The notes beneath the pieces are model-generated. The model made no database searches and was not told the DNA's origin. It saw only the letters and a program-made list of their open reading frames with translations. From assembly GCF_001642325.1 (NCBI RefSeq), contig NZ_LSFI01000030.1:1-36863 (forward strand): a stretch of 36,863 bases of DNA, given 5' to 3'. The translations under genes were made by a program, and so were the position numbers. Shown in pieces: positions 8,237-17,012 of this stretch. The stretch comes from Thermodesulfatator autotrophicus (lineage in GTDB: Bacteria > Desulfobacterota > Thermodesulfobacteria > Thermodesulfobacteriales > Thermodesulfatatoraceae). How positions within the stretch are numbered: the stretch's first letter is position 1; each line of letters starts with the position of its first letter.

Positions 8237-9477
8237 TGTTGCCAAAACTTTCGGGTTACAAAACTATCTTTTTTTTAACTCTAGGGGTGTTAATACTGGC
8301 TACGGTTACAGAGGTGGTTTATTTCCGCTACTTTTTAGACAAAAGTATAGCCAGAGAAGCCAGAAGTACCTTGAATTTTCTTGAAGCTCGTCTTACGGCT
8401 TATGTTGAAACTATCGCTTTATTACCAGAAGTTCCCGATTATTTGAAAGACCTGGCCTGGCTTACTGACGAACTTCAGGGCCAACCACAGCTTGTCGGTG
8501 TTCTGGTAAAAGAGAAGGGAAAAATCCTTTTAAATACCTTTCCAGAAAACATATCTTTACCACAAACGATTTTTAACAATTGTTACCAGGGCTTTAATAG
8601 AAAAAATGTCAGGTATGTTTGTCAAAAATTTGAGGCCTTACCTGACCGGGAGTTTTTTCTTCTTTTAGGCCTTGACATAAGTTTTGCCCATAAAGCCTTT
8701 GCTAACTTTATCTTTTTGAGTGCCTGTATTTTAATAGCAGGGACAGTCCTTCTGGCCTCAGGTCTTTTTTATCTGGAAAAATTTTCCCGGCGCCAGAAAG
8801 AGCTTGAAGAAAAGCTTTTGGCTTCGGAAAAACTGGCGGCTATGGGTAAAATGTCAGCCATGGTGGCTCATGAGATAAGAAATCCTTTAAATAGCATTGT
8901 TATGGGCCTTCACTACATGAGTGAAACTAAAAAGCTTTCTCCTGAAATTATGGAGATGATAAAAGGTGAGGCCCAAAAACTTACCGAGCTTACGGGTGAA
9001 CTTTTTTCTTATACCCGGGGATTTGAAATAAAGCCTCAGCAAATAGATGTTTTGGAGGTAGTTAAAGAACTAGAAGAAAAATTCAGGGAAAAGATAGAAC
9101 GTCTCGGGCTAATTTTTATAGTAGAAAAAGGGCCTTCGGCCAGTATCTGGGTGGACAAAAGATGGTGCCTCAGGGCACTTGAAAATCTTTTACGCAACGC
9201 CATGGAGGCCACTCCTGCTGGAGGAACGGTGAAACTGGGCTATGAGGTTTTAGACAAGGAAGTATGCTTTTATGTGCAAGATAGCGGAGAGGGTGTCCCG
9301 CTGGCGGTTCAAGACAAACTGTTTGAGCCCTTTTTCACTACCAAAGATAGCGGTTTTGGCTTAGGGCTTTATTTGGTGCGTAAAGTTGCCGAAGCCCACG
9401 ATGGCCGGGTATCTTTTACTTCTAAACAAGGAGAAGGAACTATTTTTAAAATCTGTTTTCCTAAAACCCATGAATAA
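8236..9477 (+). CDS. Membrane sensor histidine kinase (NtrB-like partner of the following regulator)
   Basis: The 413-residue protein has two membrane segments (about residues 9-31 and 158-180) bounding a periplasmic sensor region of about 125 residues. The HisKA domain contains the H-box VAHEIRNPLNS with phospho-acceptor His212. The HATPase_c domain shows the N-box ENLLRNAMEA, the G1 box DSGEGVP and TTKDSGFGLGLYL. No HAMP or PAS domain is evident. It overlaps the preceding small exported gene by one base and the regulator gene by eight, a classic two-component operon. The coupled exported protein could contribute to sensing (inference). The signal is unknown. Confidence 0.9.
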   Translation: MLPKLSGYKTIFFLTLGVLILATVTEVVYFRYFLDKSIAREARSTLNFLEARLTAYVETIALLPEVPDYLKDLAWLTDELQGQPQLVGVLVKEKGKILLNTFPENISLPQTIFNNCYQGFNRKNVRYVCQKFEALPDREFFLLLGLDISFAHKAFANFIFLSACILIAGTVLLASGLFYLEKFSRRQKELEEKLLASEKLAAMGKMSAMVAHEIRNPLNSIVMGLHYMSETKKLSPEIMEMIKGEAQKLTELTGELFSYTRGFEIKPQQIDVLEVVKELEEKFREKIERLGLIFIVEKGPSASIWVDKRWCLRALENLLRNAMEATPAGGTVKLGYEVLDKEVCFYVQDSGEGVPLAVQDKLFEPFFTTKDSGFGLGLYLVRKVAEAHDGRVSFTSKQGEGTIFKICFPKTHE

Positions 9478-10843
9478 AATTCTTATAGTTGAAGACGACC
9501 AACCTCAGGCCAAAATACTTGGAGATTACTTGCGCCACAAAGGTTTTGAGGTCTCCTGTGCCTTTAGTGCGGCCGAAGCCAAAAATCTTCTCAATGAAAA
9601 TACCTTTGACCTGGCTATTCTTGACTGGAAGTTACCAGATGAAGACGGTCTTGCTCTTCTGCGCTGGCTAAAACAAAAACAACCCCTTACCCAGGTAATA
9701 ATGCTTACAGCTTTTGCCACGGTGGAACGGGCGGTAGAAGCCATAAAAAGTGGAGCTTATCACTACCTTACCAAACCGGTAAATCTTGAAGAGCTTATTC
9801 TCATCATAGAAAAGGCCTTAAAAGAACTTCGCCTGGTTCGCGAGGTGGAGAAATTAAGGGCTCAGGTGAAAGAGCTTTCGCCTCCTGATGTGCCAGATAT
9901 TATCGCTGAAAGCCCTAAGATGAAAGAAACTCTACGTCTGGTGGCCAAAGTGGCCTCAACTGACGCTACAGTCCTTATTTTGGGCGAATCAGGGACAGGC
10001 AAAGAAGTTATTGCCAATCTTATCCATCGCTTAAGCCCCCGGCAAAAGGCTCCATTTATTAAAGTGAACTGTGCGGCTATACCTGAAGGGCTACTGGAGT
10101 CAGAGCTTTTTGGCCATGAAAAAGGGGCCTTCACCGGAGCAGACAAGACCAAGCCCGGCCTTTTTGAAATGGCTGACGGTGGTAGCCTTTTCCTTGATGA
10201 AATTGGTGATATGCCCCTTCCTTTACAGGTTAAATTATTGAGGGTGCTTCAGGAAGGGGTAATCAGGAGAATAGGGGCCACTAAAGAAATAAAAGTAAAC
10301 GTAAGAATCATCACCGCTACCAATAAAGACCTTGAAGCCTTAGTGGAAGAGGGCAGGTTTCGCGAAGACCTTTTCTGGCGTATCAATGTCTTTACTATCA
10401 GACTTCCGCCTCTGAGAGAGAGACGGGAAGATATTTTGCCATTGGCTCAGTATTTTCTTGAGAAGTTTTCCAGAAAACACCAGAAGAAGCTTAAAGGGTT
10501 TAGCCGAGAAGCTCTTGATATTTTACTTTCTCATCATTTTCCAGGAAATGTGCGCGAGCTTGAAAACTTAATTGAGCGGGCAGTTATTCTGGCTGAAGAT
10601 GATGAGATGGTTACTCCTGAGGGATTCCCTTTTTCAATGAAACCTCAGACGGGCCAGAAAAAAGCAGATCTTTTCTATTCCTTGCCTTTACCAGAAGCAG
10701 TGGCCCTGCTTGAAAAAGACCGCATCAGACAGGCCATGGAAGAGGCGCAAGGGGTAAAGACTCGCGCTGCCGAACTATTGGGAATATCAGAGCGGGTTTT
10801 ACGTTATAAACTGGCTAAATACGGCCTTAGTAACGAAGATTAA
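9470..10843 (+). CDS. NtrC-family sigma-54-dependent response regulator
   Basis: The 457-residue protein has three domains: a receiver with acidic pocket EDD and phospho-acceptor Asp52 (AILDWKLPDEDG), a sigma-54 interaction AAA+ domain with Walker A GESGTGK (172-178), the sigma-54 contact loop GAFTGA and arginine-finger region FREDLFWRINVF, and a C-terminal Fis-type helix-turn-helix (TRAAELLGISERVLRYKL). The start was placed at the ATG at 9470, because it gives the standard MNKILIVEDD receiver start and an eight-base overlap with the kinase; an upstream extension would have no homology. It should activate sigma-54 promoters in response to the kinase. No clear -24/-12 promoter was found in the window, so the targets are probably elsewhere. 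Confidence 0.93.
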   Translation: MNKILIVEDDQPQAKILGDYLRHKGFEVSCAFSAAEAKNLLNENTFDLAILDWKLPDEDGLALLRWLKQKQPLTQVIMLTAFATVERAVEAIKSGAYHYLTKPVNLEELILIIEKALKELRLVREVEKLRAQVKELSPPDVPDIIAESPKMKETLRLVAKVASTDATVLILGESGTGKEVIANLIHRLSPRQKAPFIKVNCAAIPEGLLESELFGHEKGAFTGADKTKPGLFEMADGGSLFLDEIGDMPLPLQVKLLRVLQEGVIRRIGATKEIKVNVRIITATNKDLEALVEEGRFREDLFWRINVFTIRLPPLRERREDILPLAQYFLEKFSRKHQKKLKGFSREALDILLSHHFPGNVRELENLIERAVILAEDDEMVTPEGFPFSMKPQTGQKKADLFYSLPLPEAVALLEKDRIRQAMEEAQGVKTRAAELLGISERVLRYKLAKYGLSNED

Positions 10844-10881
10844 CTTGGCTAGCCTTCATTTTTAGCTTATAAAGACTAATT

Positions 10882-13212
10882 ATGATTAGAAAAAAATATG
10901 GAAATATCTTAGACCGCATTGGCAACACACCTTTAGTCCCCATCAGGAGGCTCAGGTCTAATCCCAGAGTCCAGATTTACGGAAAAATTGAAGCCGCAAA
11001 TCCTGGGGGTTCAGTAAAAGACCGCATAGCCCTTTCCATGATAGAGGCGGCTGAAGAATCCGGCAAACTTACCCGCGAAAAGGTCATCATTGAGGCCTCA
11101 AGTGGAAACACTGGCATTGGCCTTGCTCTGGTTTCAGCGGTTAAGGGTTATCGTTGTCTTATAGCCATGAGTGAGGCGGCTTCAGTTGAGCGCCGCAAGA
11201 TTATGCGGGCCTTTGGCGCGGAGATTTTACTTACCTCTGCGGAAAAGGGAACAGACGGAGCCATAGAGGCTGTCTATGAACTGGCCCGCAAATACCCTGA
11301 CAAATATTACCTGACTGATCAATTTAATAACCCTGCTAACTGGCAGGCCCATTACTATGGCACGGCTCCTGAAATATGGCGGGACACCGAAGGTAAAGTC
11401 ACCCATGTGGTGGCAGGCATGGGCACCACTGGCACCCTCATGGGCATGGCGCGTTTTTTTATTGATAAAGAACTTCCGGTAAAGGTAGTGGGGGTAGAGC
11501 CGCTTCCCGGGCATCGGTTGCAGGGGCTAAAAAACATGAAGGAATCTTATCCACCTGGTATTTTTGATAAAAAACTTCTGGCAGAAATCATAAACGCCCC
11601 CGACGAAGAGGCCTTTGAGCTTACTCGCCGCCTGGCCAGGGAAGAAGGCATATTTGTGGGCATGAGTTCAGGGGCGGCCCTTTACGGAGCCCTTGAATTG
11701 GCCAAGCGCCTGGATGAGGGTGTTATTGTAGTTATTTTCCCTGACGGTGGCGAACGCTACCTTTCAACCCCGCTTTGGGACTTTGAAGACCTGCCCAAAC
11801 AGGGACCGTTTTTTACCAATACCCTCTCCAGAAAAACAGAAGCCTTTAAGCCCCTGCGGGAAGGCCAGGTGGGTATTTATACCTGCGGCCCAACGGTTCA
11901 TAGAAGGCCTCATCTTGGGCTTTACCGGCGCATGATTACCGCTGACCTTTTGAAGCGCTATCTGGAATACAAGGGTTATAAAGTCACCCACGTGGTTAAT
12001 CTTACGGATTTTGACGACAAAACCATTAAGGCCTCTTTTGAAAAAGGAATACCTCTGAAAGAGCTTACTCAGCAGGTAAGCCAGGAGTTTTTTGAAGACC
12101 TTGAAGTTCTAAGTATTTCTAAGGCAAGTCTTTATCCCCGTGCCAGTGAGCATATTGAAGACATGATTGCCCTTACCAGACGCCTCCTAGACAAAGGCTT
12201 TGCTTACGTACGGCACGGCTCGGTTTATTTTGATGTCTCCAAACTCAAAGATTATGGCCTTCTTTCAAAGGCTGACCTGTCTAAACTTAAGACAGGTGCC
12301 ACGGTTGACCTTGAAGAATACGAAAAAGACGACCCCTTAGATTTCACGCTTTTTAAGCGCGCTTCACTCCAGGAGTTGAAAGAAGGGCTTTATGTAGAAA
12401 CAGAGTGGGGCAAGGTGCGGCCTGGCTGGCATATCCAGTGTGCGGCCATGTCTCTTAAATACCTTGGCGAGGAGTTTGATATTCACACCAGTGGGACAGA
12501 TCTTATTTTCCCTCACCACGAAGACGAAATAGCCATAGCCTATGCCCTTACCGGAAAAATTCCGGCGCGCTTCTGGTTGCATTCGGCCCTTGTCTCTCGC
12601 AAAGGTAAAAAGATGTCTTTTTCAGTGGGAAACGCCGTTACCATCCCTGAGCTTCTGGCTAAAGGATATTCTGGACGAGAGATTCGCTATTTCCTTTTGC
12701 GCACTCATTACCGCAAACCCCTTGACTTTTCCTACAAAGCCCTTGATGAAGCAGCTAAGGCCTTAAAAGGCCTTGACCTTTTTATGGTGTTTTTGGCGCG
12801 AGAGCCAAGTGGTCAGACTGACTTTCCCGTGGTCCAGACAGTGGAGAACTTTTTAGAACGTTTTGAAGAGTCTCTTGACGATGACTTGAATATTTCCAAA
12901 GCCCTGGGGGCACTTTTTGAGTTTACCAACCGTCTTGAACCCGTGCTTAGCCGGGAAGGCCTTGACGAAGAAGACACGTTGAAGGTGAAAGAGGCCCTGG
13001 AAAAGGTTAATCAGGTTTTGGCTATTATTCGTCCGGCCAGGATAGCTGAGTCCCCAGAGGTCAAAAAAATTCTCAAACACCGGGAAGAAGCACGGAAGAA
13101 GGGGCTTTTTGAAGAGGCTGACCGTCTGCGCGAGGAACTGGTTAAGCAGGGGTTCTGGATTATAGATACACCGCGCGGCCCTATTGCTGCGGCTTTTGAC
13201 CATGAAAGCTGA
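10882..13212 (+). CDS. Cysteine synthase / cysteinyl-tRNA synthetase fusion
   Basis: One 776-residue frame joins two enzymes. Residues 1 to about 300 are O-acetylserine sulfhydrylase (CysK type): PLP lysine K46 in GGSVKDR, the substrate loop SSGNTG, and phosphate loop GMGTTGT. Residues about 310-776 are class I cysteinyl-tRNA synthetase: YTCGPTV, the HIGH-equivalent HLGL (344-347), zinc ligands in YTCGPTV, GWHIQC and HHEDE, and a KMSKS-equivalent that reads KMSFS (577-581). The first domain makes cysteine from O-acetylserine and sulfide; the second charges tRNA-Cys with it, so the fusion couples synthesis and use. Both parts look full length. The ribosome binding site is weak. It begins 38 bases after the response regulator and overlaps the next gene by 11 bases. 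Confidence 0.92.
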   Translation: MIRKKYGNILDRIGNTPLVPIRRLRSNPRVQIYGKIEAANPGGSVKDRIALSMIEAAEESGKLTREKVIIEASSGNTGIGLALVSAVKGYRCLIAMSEAASVERRKIMRAFGAEILLTSAEKGTDGAIEAVYELARKYPDKYYLTDQFNNPANWQAHYYGTAPEIWRDTEGKVTHVVAGMGTTGTLMGMARFFIDKELPVKVVGVEPLPGHRLQGLKNMKESYPPGIFDKKLLAEIINAPDEEAFELTRRLAREEGIFVGMSSGAALYGALELAKRLDEGVIVVIFPDGGERYLSTPLWDFEDLPKQGPFFTNTLSRKTEAFKPLREGQVGIYTCGPTVHRRPHLGLYRRMITADLLKRYLEYKGYKVTHVVNLTDFDDKTIKASFEKGIPLKELTQQVSQEFFEDLEVLSISKASLYPRASEHIEDMIALTRRLLDKGFAYVRHGSVYFDVSKLKDYGLLSKADLSKLKTGATVDLEEYEKDDPLDFTLFKRASLQELKEGLYVETEWGKVRPGWHIQCAAMSLKYLGEEFDIHTSGTDLIFPHHEDEIAIAYALTGKIPARFWLHSALVSRKGKKMSFSVGNAVTIPELLAKGYSGREIRYFLLRTHYRKPLDFSYKALDEAAKALKGLDLFMVFLAREPSGQTDFPVVQTVENFLERFEESLDDDLNISKALGALFEFTNRLEPVLSREGLDEEDTLKVKEALEKVNQVLAIIRPARIAESPEVKKILKHREEARKKGLFEEADRLREELVKQGFWIIDTPRGPIAAAFDHES

Positions 13213-14530
13213 AGCCGTAGTGGTTATTGAAAAACTTATTCACGGTGGAGAAGGGCTGGCCCGGCTTTCTGACGGCCAAATTGTTTTTGTCTCTGATGTT
13301 ATTCCTGGAGAAAAGGTGCGCATTCAGATTACGCAAAAGCTGGGAGATTATGCGCTGGCCAGGCCGCTAGAGATTCTTGAGCCTGATTCCCGGCGCAGGA
13401 AGCCAGTTTGCCCTTATTTTTCTTCCTGCGGGGGGTGTCAACTACAGCATCTTCCCTATGAACGGCAGCTTGAAGAAAAGCTTTCTATTTTTTGTGAAAC
13501 CCTTGAGCGTACGGGAAGACTTTCCGCTAAAGAATTAGTCTCAGGGATTGTCCCTTCGCCAAATGAATTTTTTTACCGCAATCGTTTGCAATTTCATGTG
13601 CATCAAGAAACAGGGGCCCTTGGTTTTTTGAAACGCCGTTCTCATGATTTGGTGCCGGTAAGAGAATGTGCCCTGGCCGCTCCTGAGATTAATCAGGTAA
13701 TAGAAAAACTGCCGGATATCCCGGCCTGGAAGCGGATACATCCTTACGTAAAACGCGTCAATCTTGCCCTTTCTCTGGCGGAAAGAAAAGTAGTTCTACT
13801 TTTTTGGAGTCAGCTTGCTCCCCGCCAGGAAGACCTGGCCGAAATTTTCAAGGAGCTACCAGTGCTCAAGGCCATCTATTACTGGATTAAAGGGAGGAAT
13901 CCAGTAGGCCCTTTCCCCGAAAATGCTGAAGATCAGGGCCGCAGGCGTATGCCTATTCCTAAGGATATAGCTGATACCGCAGAAGACATCTTTTTATGGG
14001 CCTCTCCGGGTGTCTTTGTTCAGGCCAATTGGGATATAAATCTCAGTATCATGGCTTATCTCAAAGAGATTTTACCTCTTGAGCCTGGCAAAGAGATTTT
14101 AGACGTCCATAGCGGTATAGGGAATTTTTTGCTTCCACTGGCCCGAAGGACCACCTGTGGAGAAGGGGTTGATACAGACCACCGGGCCATTTCTGACGCC
14201 CGAGAAAATGCTGATTTGTGGGATCTTCCTGAGGTTCGCTTTGAAGTTTCTTCAGCCATAGAGGCTCTGATTAACTATTTGAAAGAAGCAAGGTTTTTCC
14301 CCCTGGTTCTTCTTGACCCTCCAAGAGGGGGCTGCAAAGAGATTCTTCGCTTTTTACCTGACGTAGTTTTAGAAAAATTGGTTTATATTTCCTGTGACCC
14401 GCCAACTCTGGCTCGAGACCTTAAAATTTTACAAAAGTTCGGGTTTCGTATTATTTCTATCAGGGCCTTTGACATGTTTCCCCAGACTTTTCACCTGGAA
14501 AGTGTAACTTTACTGGAGAAGACTTCATAG
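13202..14530 (+). CDS. Class I RNA (uracil-5-)-methyltransferase, RlmD/TrmA family
   Basis: The 442-residue protein methylates C5 of a uridine in rRNA or tRNA. An N-terminal TRAM domain (about 1-60) is followed by Fe-S ligands C70, C76 and C79 (CPYFSSCGGC) and a fourth cysteine in VRECALAAPE. The C-terminal methyltransferase domain has LDVHSGIGNF (SAM binding), LLDPPRGG, and the catalytic cysteine in YISCDPPTLARD. The Fe-S cluster favours an RlmD/RlmCD-type enzyme over TrmA. The ATG at 13202 was chosen because it gives a normal TRAM start and an 11-base overlap with the preceding fusion gene; an upstream start would add only six unmatched residues. Confidence 0.9.
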   Translation: MKAEAVVVIEKLIHGGEGLARLSDGQIVFVSDVIPGEKVRIQITQKLGDYALARPLEILEPDSRRRKPVCPYFSSCGGCQLQHLPYERQLEEKLSIFCETLERTGRLSAKELVSGIVPSPNEFFYRNRLQFHVHQETGALGFLKRRSHDLVPVRECALAAPEINQVIEKLPDIPAWKRIHPYVKRVNLALSLAERKVVLLFWSQLAPRQEDLAEIFKELPVLKAIYYWIKGRNPVGPFPENAEDQGRRRMPIPKDIADTAEDIFLWASPGVFVQANWDINLSIMAYLKEILPLEPGKEILDVHSGIGNFLLPLARRTTCGEGVDTDHRAISDARENADLWDLPEVRFEVSSAIEALINYLKEARFFPLVLLDPPRGGCKEILRFLPDVVLEKLVYISCDPPTLARDLKILQKFGFRIISIRAFDMFPQTFHLESVTLLEKTS

Positions 14531-14929
14531 ATGAAGAAAAACTCTCGTCGGGATTTTTTAGCTGTTGGAGCCAAGTTGTTTCTGGGAGGTCTTGCCGCTA
14601 CAGGTTTTTATATGGCCTTTCATACTTTCCCCAGGCCACCTAAAAAGATTTTTATTAAGAAAGAAGAAATCAAAAACAAAGACTTTTACGTAGCTGAAGA
14701 TTTCTTCCTGGTAAAAAAGCATAAAAGCTGGCTTGCCCTTTCTCGTCGCTGTCCTCATTTGGGGTGCCGGGTAAATTTTGACCCCAGGCAAGGAATTTTT
14801 ATCTGTCCCTGTCATCAAAGCCGTTTCACTAAAACCGGCCGTTACATAGCTGGCCCGGCTAAAAAGGACCTTGATGTCTTGACTATTATGCCCAAAGAAG
14901 GGGGGTTCATCGTTGAACTCCCGGGTTAA
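14531..14929 (+). CDS. Rieske iron-sulfur protein
   Basis: This 132-residue protein begins with a twin-arginine signal/anchor (NSRRDFLAVGAKLF) that would serve as the membrane helix. The Rieske fold has both cluster loops complete: C74-P-H76-L-G-C79 and C92-P-C94-H95, where C74, H76, C92 and H95 bind the [2Fe-2S] cluster and C79/C94 form the stabilising disulfide. It starts right after the methyltransferase stop and overlaps the cytochrome b gene downstream, so it is the Rieske subunit of a bc-type quinol-oxidising complex. It is short compared with QcrA/PetC (about 170-180). Confidence 0.9.
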   Translation: MKKNSRRDFLAVGAKLFLGGLAATGFYMAFHTFPRPPKKIFIKKEEIKNKDFYVAEDFFLVKKHKSWLALSRRCPHLGCRVNFDPRQGIFICPCHQSRFTKTGRYIAGPAKKDLDVLTIMPKEGGFIVELPG

Positions 14930-15731
14930 CTCTTTTATAGCCTGGGCTGCGGCTAATTCTTTTCTGCTAGCTCTGATAAGCGGAGTTTTTCTGGCCTTTC
15001 CCTTCAGGGTAGAGATGCCCCTTATTTCAACCGTAGGCATAGAAGGAGTATTACCCTTTGGTGATTTTGTCAGGGGGTTACACTTTTATACCGGCCAGCT
15101 TGCTTTTTTGTTTTTACTGCTTCACATCGTTTATAGTCTTAGGGCCCGAAGTTTTGAAAGAAAGAGCTGGTTTTCCTGGTCTCTTTTGGTGGCCACTTTT
15201 CCGCTTACAGTGTTTGCCCTTTTTTCTGGCTATGTAGTGCGCAATGACGAGATAGGTTCTTCGGCAGGCCATATTGCCGAAAGTCTTTTGCTTGAAGTGC
15301 CGTTAATCGGTAATTTTTTGAATCATCTTTTGATGGCTGTATCCAAAGAAGGTGTTCATCGGGTTTATGCGGCTCACTTTTGTATTTCTTTTCTTTTGTT
15401 TATAGGGCTTTGCGGCTGGCATTTTAATCTTAAAAGATTAAAAATCTGGGATCTGGTTTATGTAGCTTTAGTAGCGATGATTTTAACCGTGTTTTATCCT
15501 CCACTTTTGAGGCCATTTGAGCCGGACCTCTCTGTGCTTGGCCCCTGGTTTTTTGTGGGTATCCAGGAGCTTCTAAGGCATTTGCCACCTTTTTGGGCAG
15601 GGGTAGTTTTTCCGTCTATCCCGGTGGCAGCCCTTTGGGCCTATAAAAAGTACTCTAAACTTGCGGGTATTATTCTCGTTGCCTGGCACGTTTTTTATTT
15701 TTTTCTATCCTTGGTGGGTTTTAGCCGATGA
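14913..15731 (+). CDS. Cytochrome b of a Rieske/cytochrome b complex
   Basis: The 272-residue membrane protein carries the two bis-histidine heme pairs of cytochrome b: an H-x13-H pair in GLHFYTGQ...LLLHIVYS and an H-x14-H pair in YAAHFC...GWHFNL. The C-terminal part (EPDLSVLGPWFFVGIQELL) corresponds to a shortened subunit-IV region in which the canonical PEWY of the Qo site is replaced by GPWF. The start is TTG at 14913, preceded by a GGGGGG run as Shine-Dalgarno, inside the end of the Rieske gene; no ATG occurs near. It overlaps the cytochrome c gene by four bases (ATGA), so Rieske, cytochrome b and multiheme cytochrome c should be made together. Confidence 0.88.
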   Translation: MNSRVNSFIAWAAANSFLLALISGVFLAFPFRVEMPLISTVGIEGVLPFGDFVRGLHFYTGQLAFLFLLLHIVYSLRARSFERKSWFSWSLLVATFPLTVFALFSGYVVRNDEIGSSAGHIAESLLLEVPLIGNFLNHLLMAVSKEGVHRVYAAHFCISFLLFIGLCGWHFNLKRLKIWDLVYVALVAMILTVFYPPLLRPFEPDLSVLGPWFFVGIQELLRHLPPFWAGVVFPSIPVAALWAYKKYSKLAGIILVAWHVFYFFLSLVGFSR

Positions 15732-16975
15732 AGAAACTTTTGGTCTTTTTAGGCGTTATTCTTTTGGCTTTTATGCTATTTAAAGAATTGAAGCGGAAGA
15801 GGGCACCTCAGGTGTTTACTACCACCTCAGGCCGGGTAGAAATGTGCCTTGCCTGTCACGATGAGGCCCCTGAAAAAGTTCATGCTCGGGAAGTGGTAGG
15901 ATGCTCTCCCTGCCATTTAGGTAATCCCTTGCGCATGGAAAAAGATTTGGCTCACGCGGGAATGATAAAAAATCCAGGAGATCTGCGGGTGGTAGAAAAG
16001 ACCTGCGGGCGTCCTGAATGTCATCCCCAAATGCCCGGCAAGGTCAAGAAGTCCCTTATGGCCACTAACAGGGGCATTATAAACGTGCTTCTCCGCTATT
16101 GGGGAGAAATCCCTGAAGATGCCAAAAATAGACCAGAAGATAGCGTGGAATATCTTTTAAAAACTGGAAAAAACTCCCTTGCCCTTGATTACTATCGCAA
16201 GCTTTGCGGCTCCTGTCATCTGTGGATGGAAAAGGGAAAACTTCCAGATTTTCTGGCAGAAAAAGGTGGCGGATGTGTGGCCTGCCATCTGGTAAAGGGG
16301 CCTAAAGAGGCCAAACACCCTGTACTTACCCGCAAGATTCCTCTGGAAAACTGTGTAAGGTGTCACAACCGAAGTGGCCGCATAGGTCTTACTTATCAAG
16401 GCCTTTATGAAGACGAAGGTTATGGCACGCCTTATCTTGAGGGTGACTTTGGGGCGGAGACATTAATTGACGGCCGTTTTGTGCGGCGTATTCCAGCGGA
16501 TGTTCATTATAAGGCAGGACTTGTATGTGTGGATTGCCATATATCCGAAGAAACTATGGGAGATGGAAAGGCTTACAATCACTTTGAAGAAAGCGTAGAG
16601 ATAACCTGCCGTTCTTGCCATGGAGGTAAAGGAATTACGCGTAAAGGCCGTAAAATTCCTCGGGTCAAAAAAGAAGGGGGAAAGTGGATTTTAGAGGGAA
16701 TTTTTACCGGGAAAAAACACGAGCTTAAACCACCTGACCCGATAAAATGTGAACACACGGTACATAAAAGGCTTAGCTGTCAGGCTTGCCATTCTCCACG
16801 AGTGCCTCAGTGTTTCGGGTGTCATGTGCGCTATGATCCCCGTGAGAAGCAACTCGATAAGCTTACTAACCGGGAAACTCCCGGTGCCTGGGAAGAATTT
16901 CGTTCTTATATGCGCCTTGAGGAACCGACTCTGGGCGTCAAAGGTGACGAAGTGGTTATTATCGTCCCGGGATGA
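15728..16975 (+). CDS. Multiheme cytochrome c (part before the in-frame TGA; full frame 15728-17416)
   Basis: The product starts with an uncleaved or cleaved signal helix (MKKLLVFLGVILLAFMLF) and then carries nine CXXCH heme motifs (CLACH, CSPCH, CGSCH, CVACH, CVRCH, CVDCH, CRSCH, CQACH, CFGCH) plus one CX4CH (CGRPECH). It is the electron-accepting subunit expected for the Rieske/cytochrome b pair, located on the outer face of the membrane. The 415-residue frame stops at TGA 16973-16975 after VVIIVPG. The same frame then stays open to 17416 and adds two more CXXCH motifs, so the natural product is probably one 562-residue, 12-heme protein with either selenocysteine at position 416 or a disabling nonsense mutation. 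The ATG overlaps the cytochrome b stop by four bases. Confidence 0.85.
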   Translation: MKKLLVFLGVILLAFMLFKELKRKRAPQVFTTTSGRVEMCLACHDEAPEKVHAREVVGCSPCHLGNPLRMEKDLAHAGMIKNPGDLRVVEKTCGRPECHPQMPGKVKKSLMATNRGIINVLLRYWGEIPEDAKNRPEDSVEYLLKTGKNSLALDYYRKLCGSCHLWMEKGKLPDFLAEKGGGCVACHLVKGPKEAKHPVLTRKIPLENCVRCHNRSGRIGLTYQGLYEDEGYGTPYLEGDFGAETLIDGRFVRRIPADVHYKAGLVCVDCHISEETMGDGKAYNHFEESVEITCRSCHGGKGITRKGRKIPRVKKEGGKWILEGIFTGKKHELKPPDPIKCEHTVHKRLSCQACHSPRVPQCFGCHVRYDPREKQLDKLTNRETPGAWEEFRSYMRLEEPTLGVKGDEVVIIVPG

Positions 16976-17012
16976 CAGGATTTTGTTAGCGTGCTTTCCC
17001 GTGACGGAGAGC
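16973..17012 (+). promoter_or_regulatory. Candidate selenocysteine codon (TGA) and SECIS-like hairpin
   Basis: After the in-frame TGA (16973-16975), GCTTTCC (16993-16999) pairs with GGAGAGC (17006-17012) to give a 7-bp stem with one G-U wobble. The 6-base loop is CGUGAC, with a G in its second position. The stem starts 17 bases and the loop 24 bases after the TGA. As I recall the bacterial SECIS consensus (loop 16-37 bases downstream, G in the first two loop positions), this hairpin fits. No sel genes are in the window, so use as a Sec signal is inference. Confidence 0.4.

Noticed and set aside
9991-10003. An exact copy of AGGGACAGGCAAA in the response regulator gene, which could suggest another repeat copy.
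   Set aside because: Here the bases encode SGTGK of the Walker A motif GESGTGK, which is fixed by function, so the match is coincidental.
14558-15040. A 160-codon minus-strand open frame across the Rieske and cytochrome b genes.
   Set aside because: It is antisense to two well-supported genes and has no recognisable domain.
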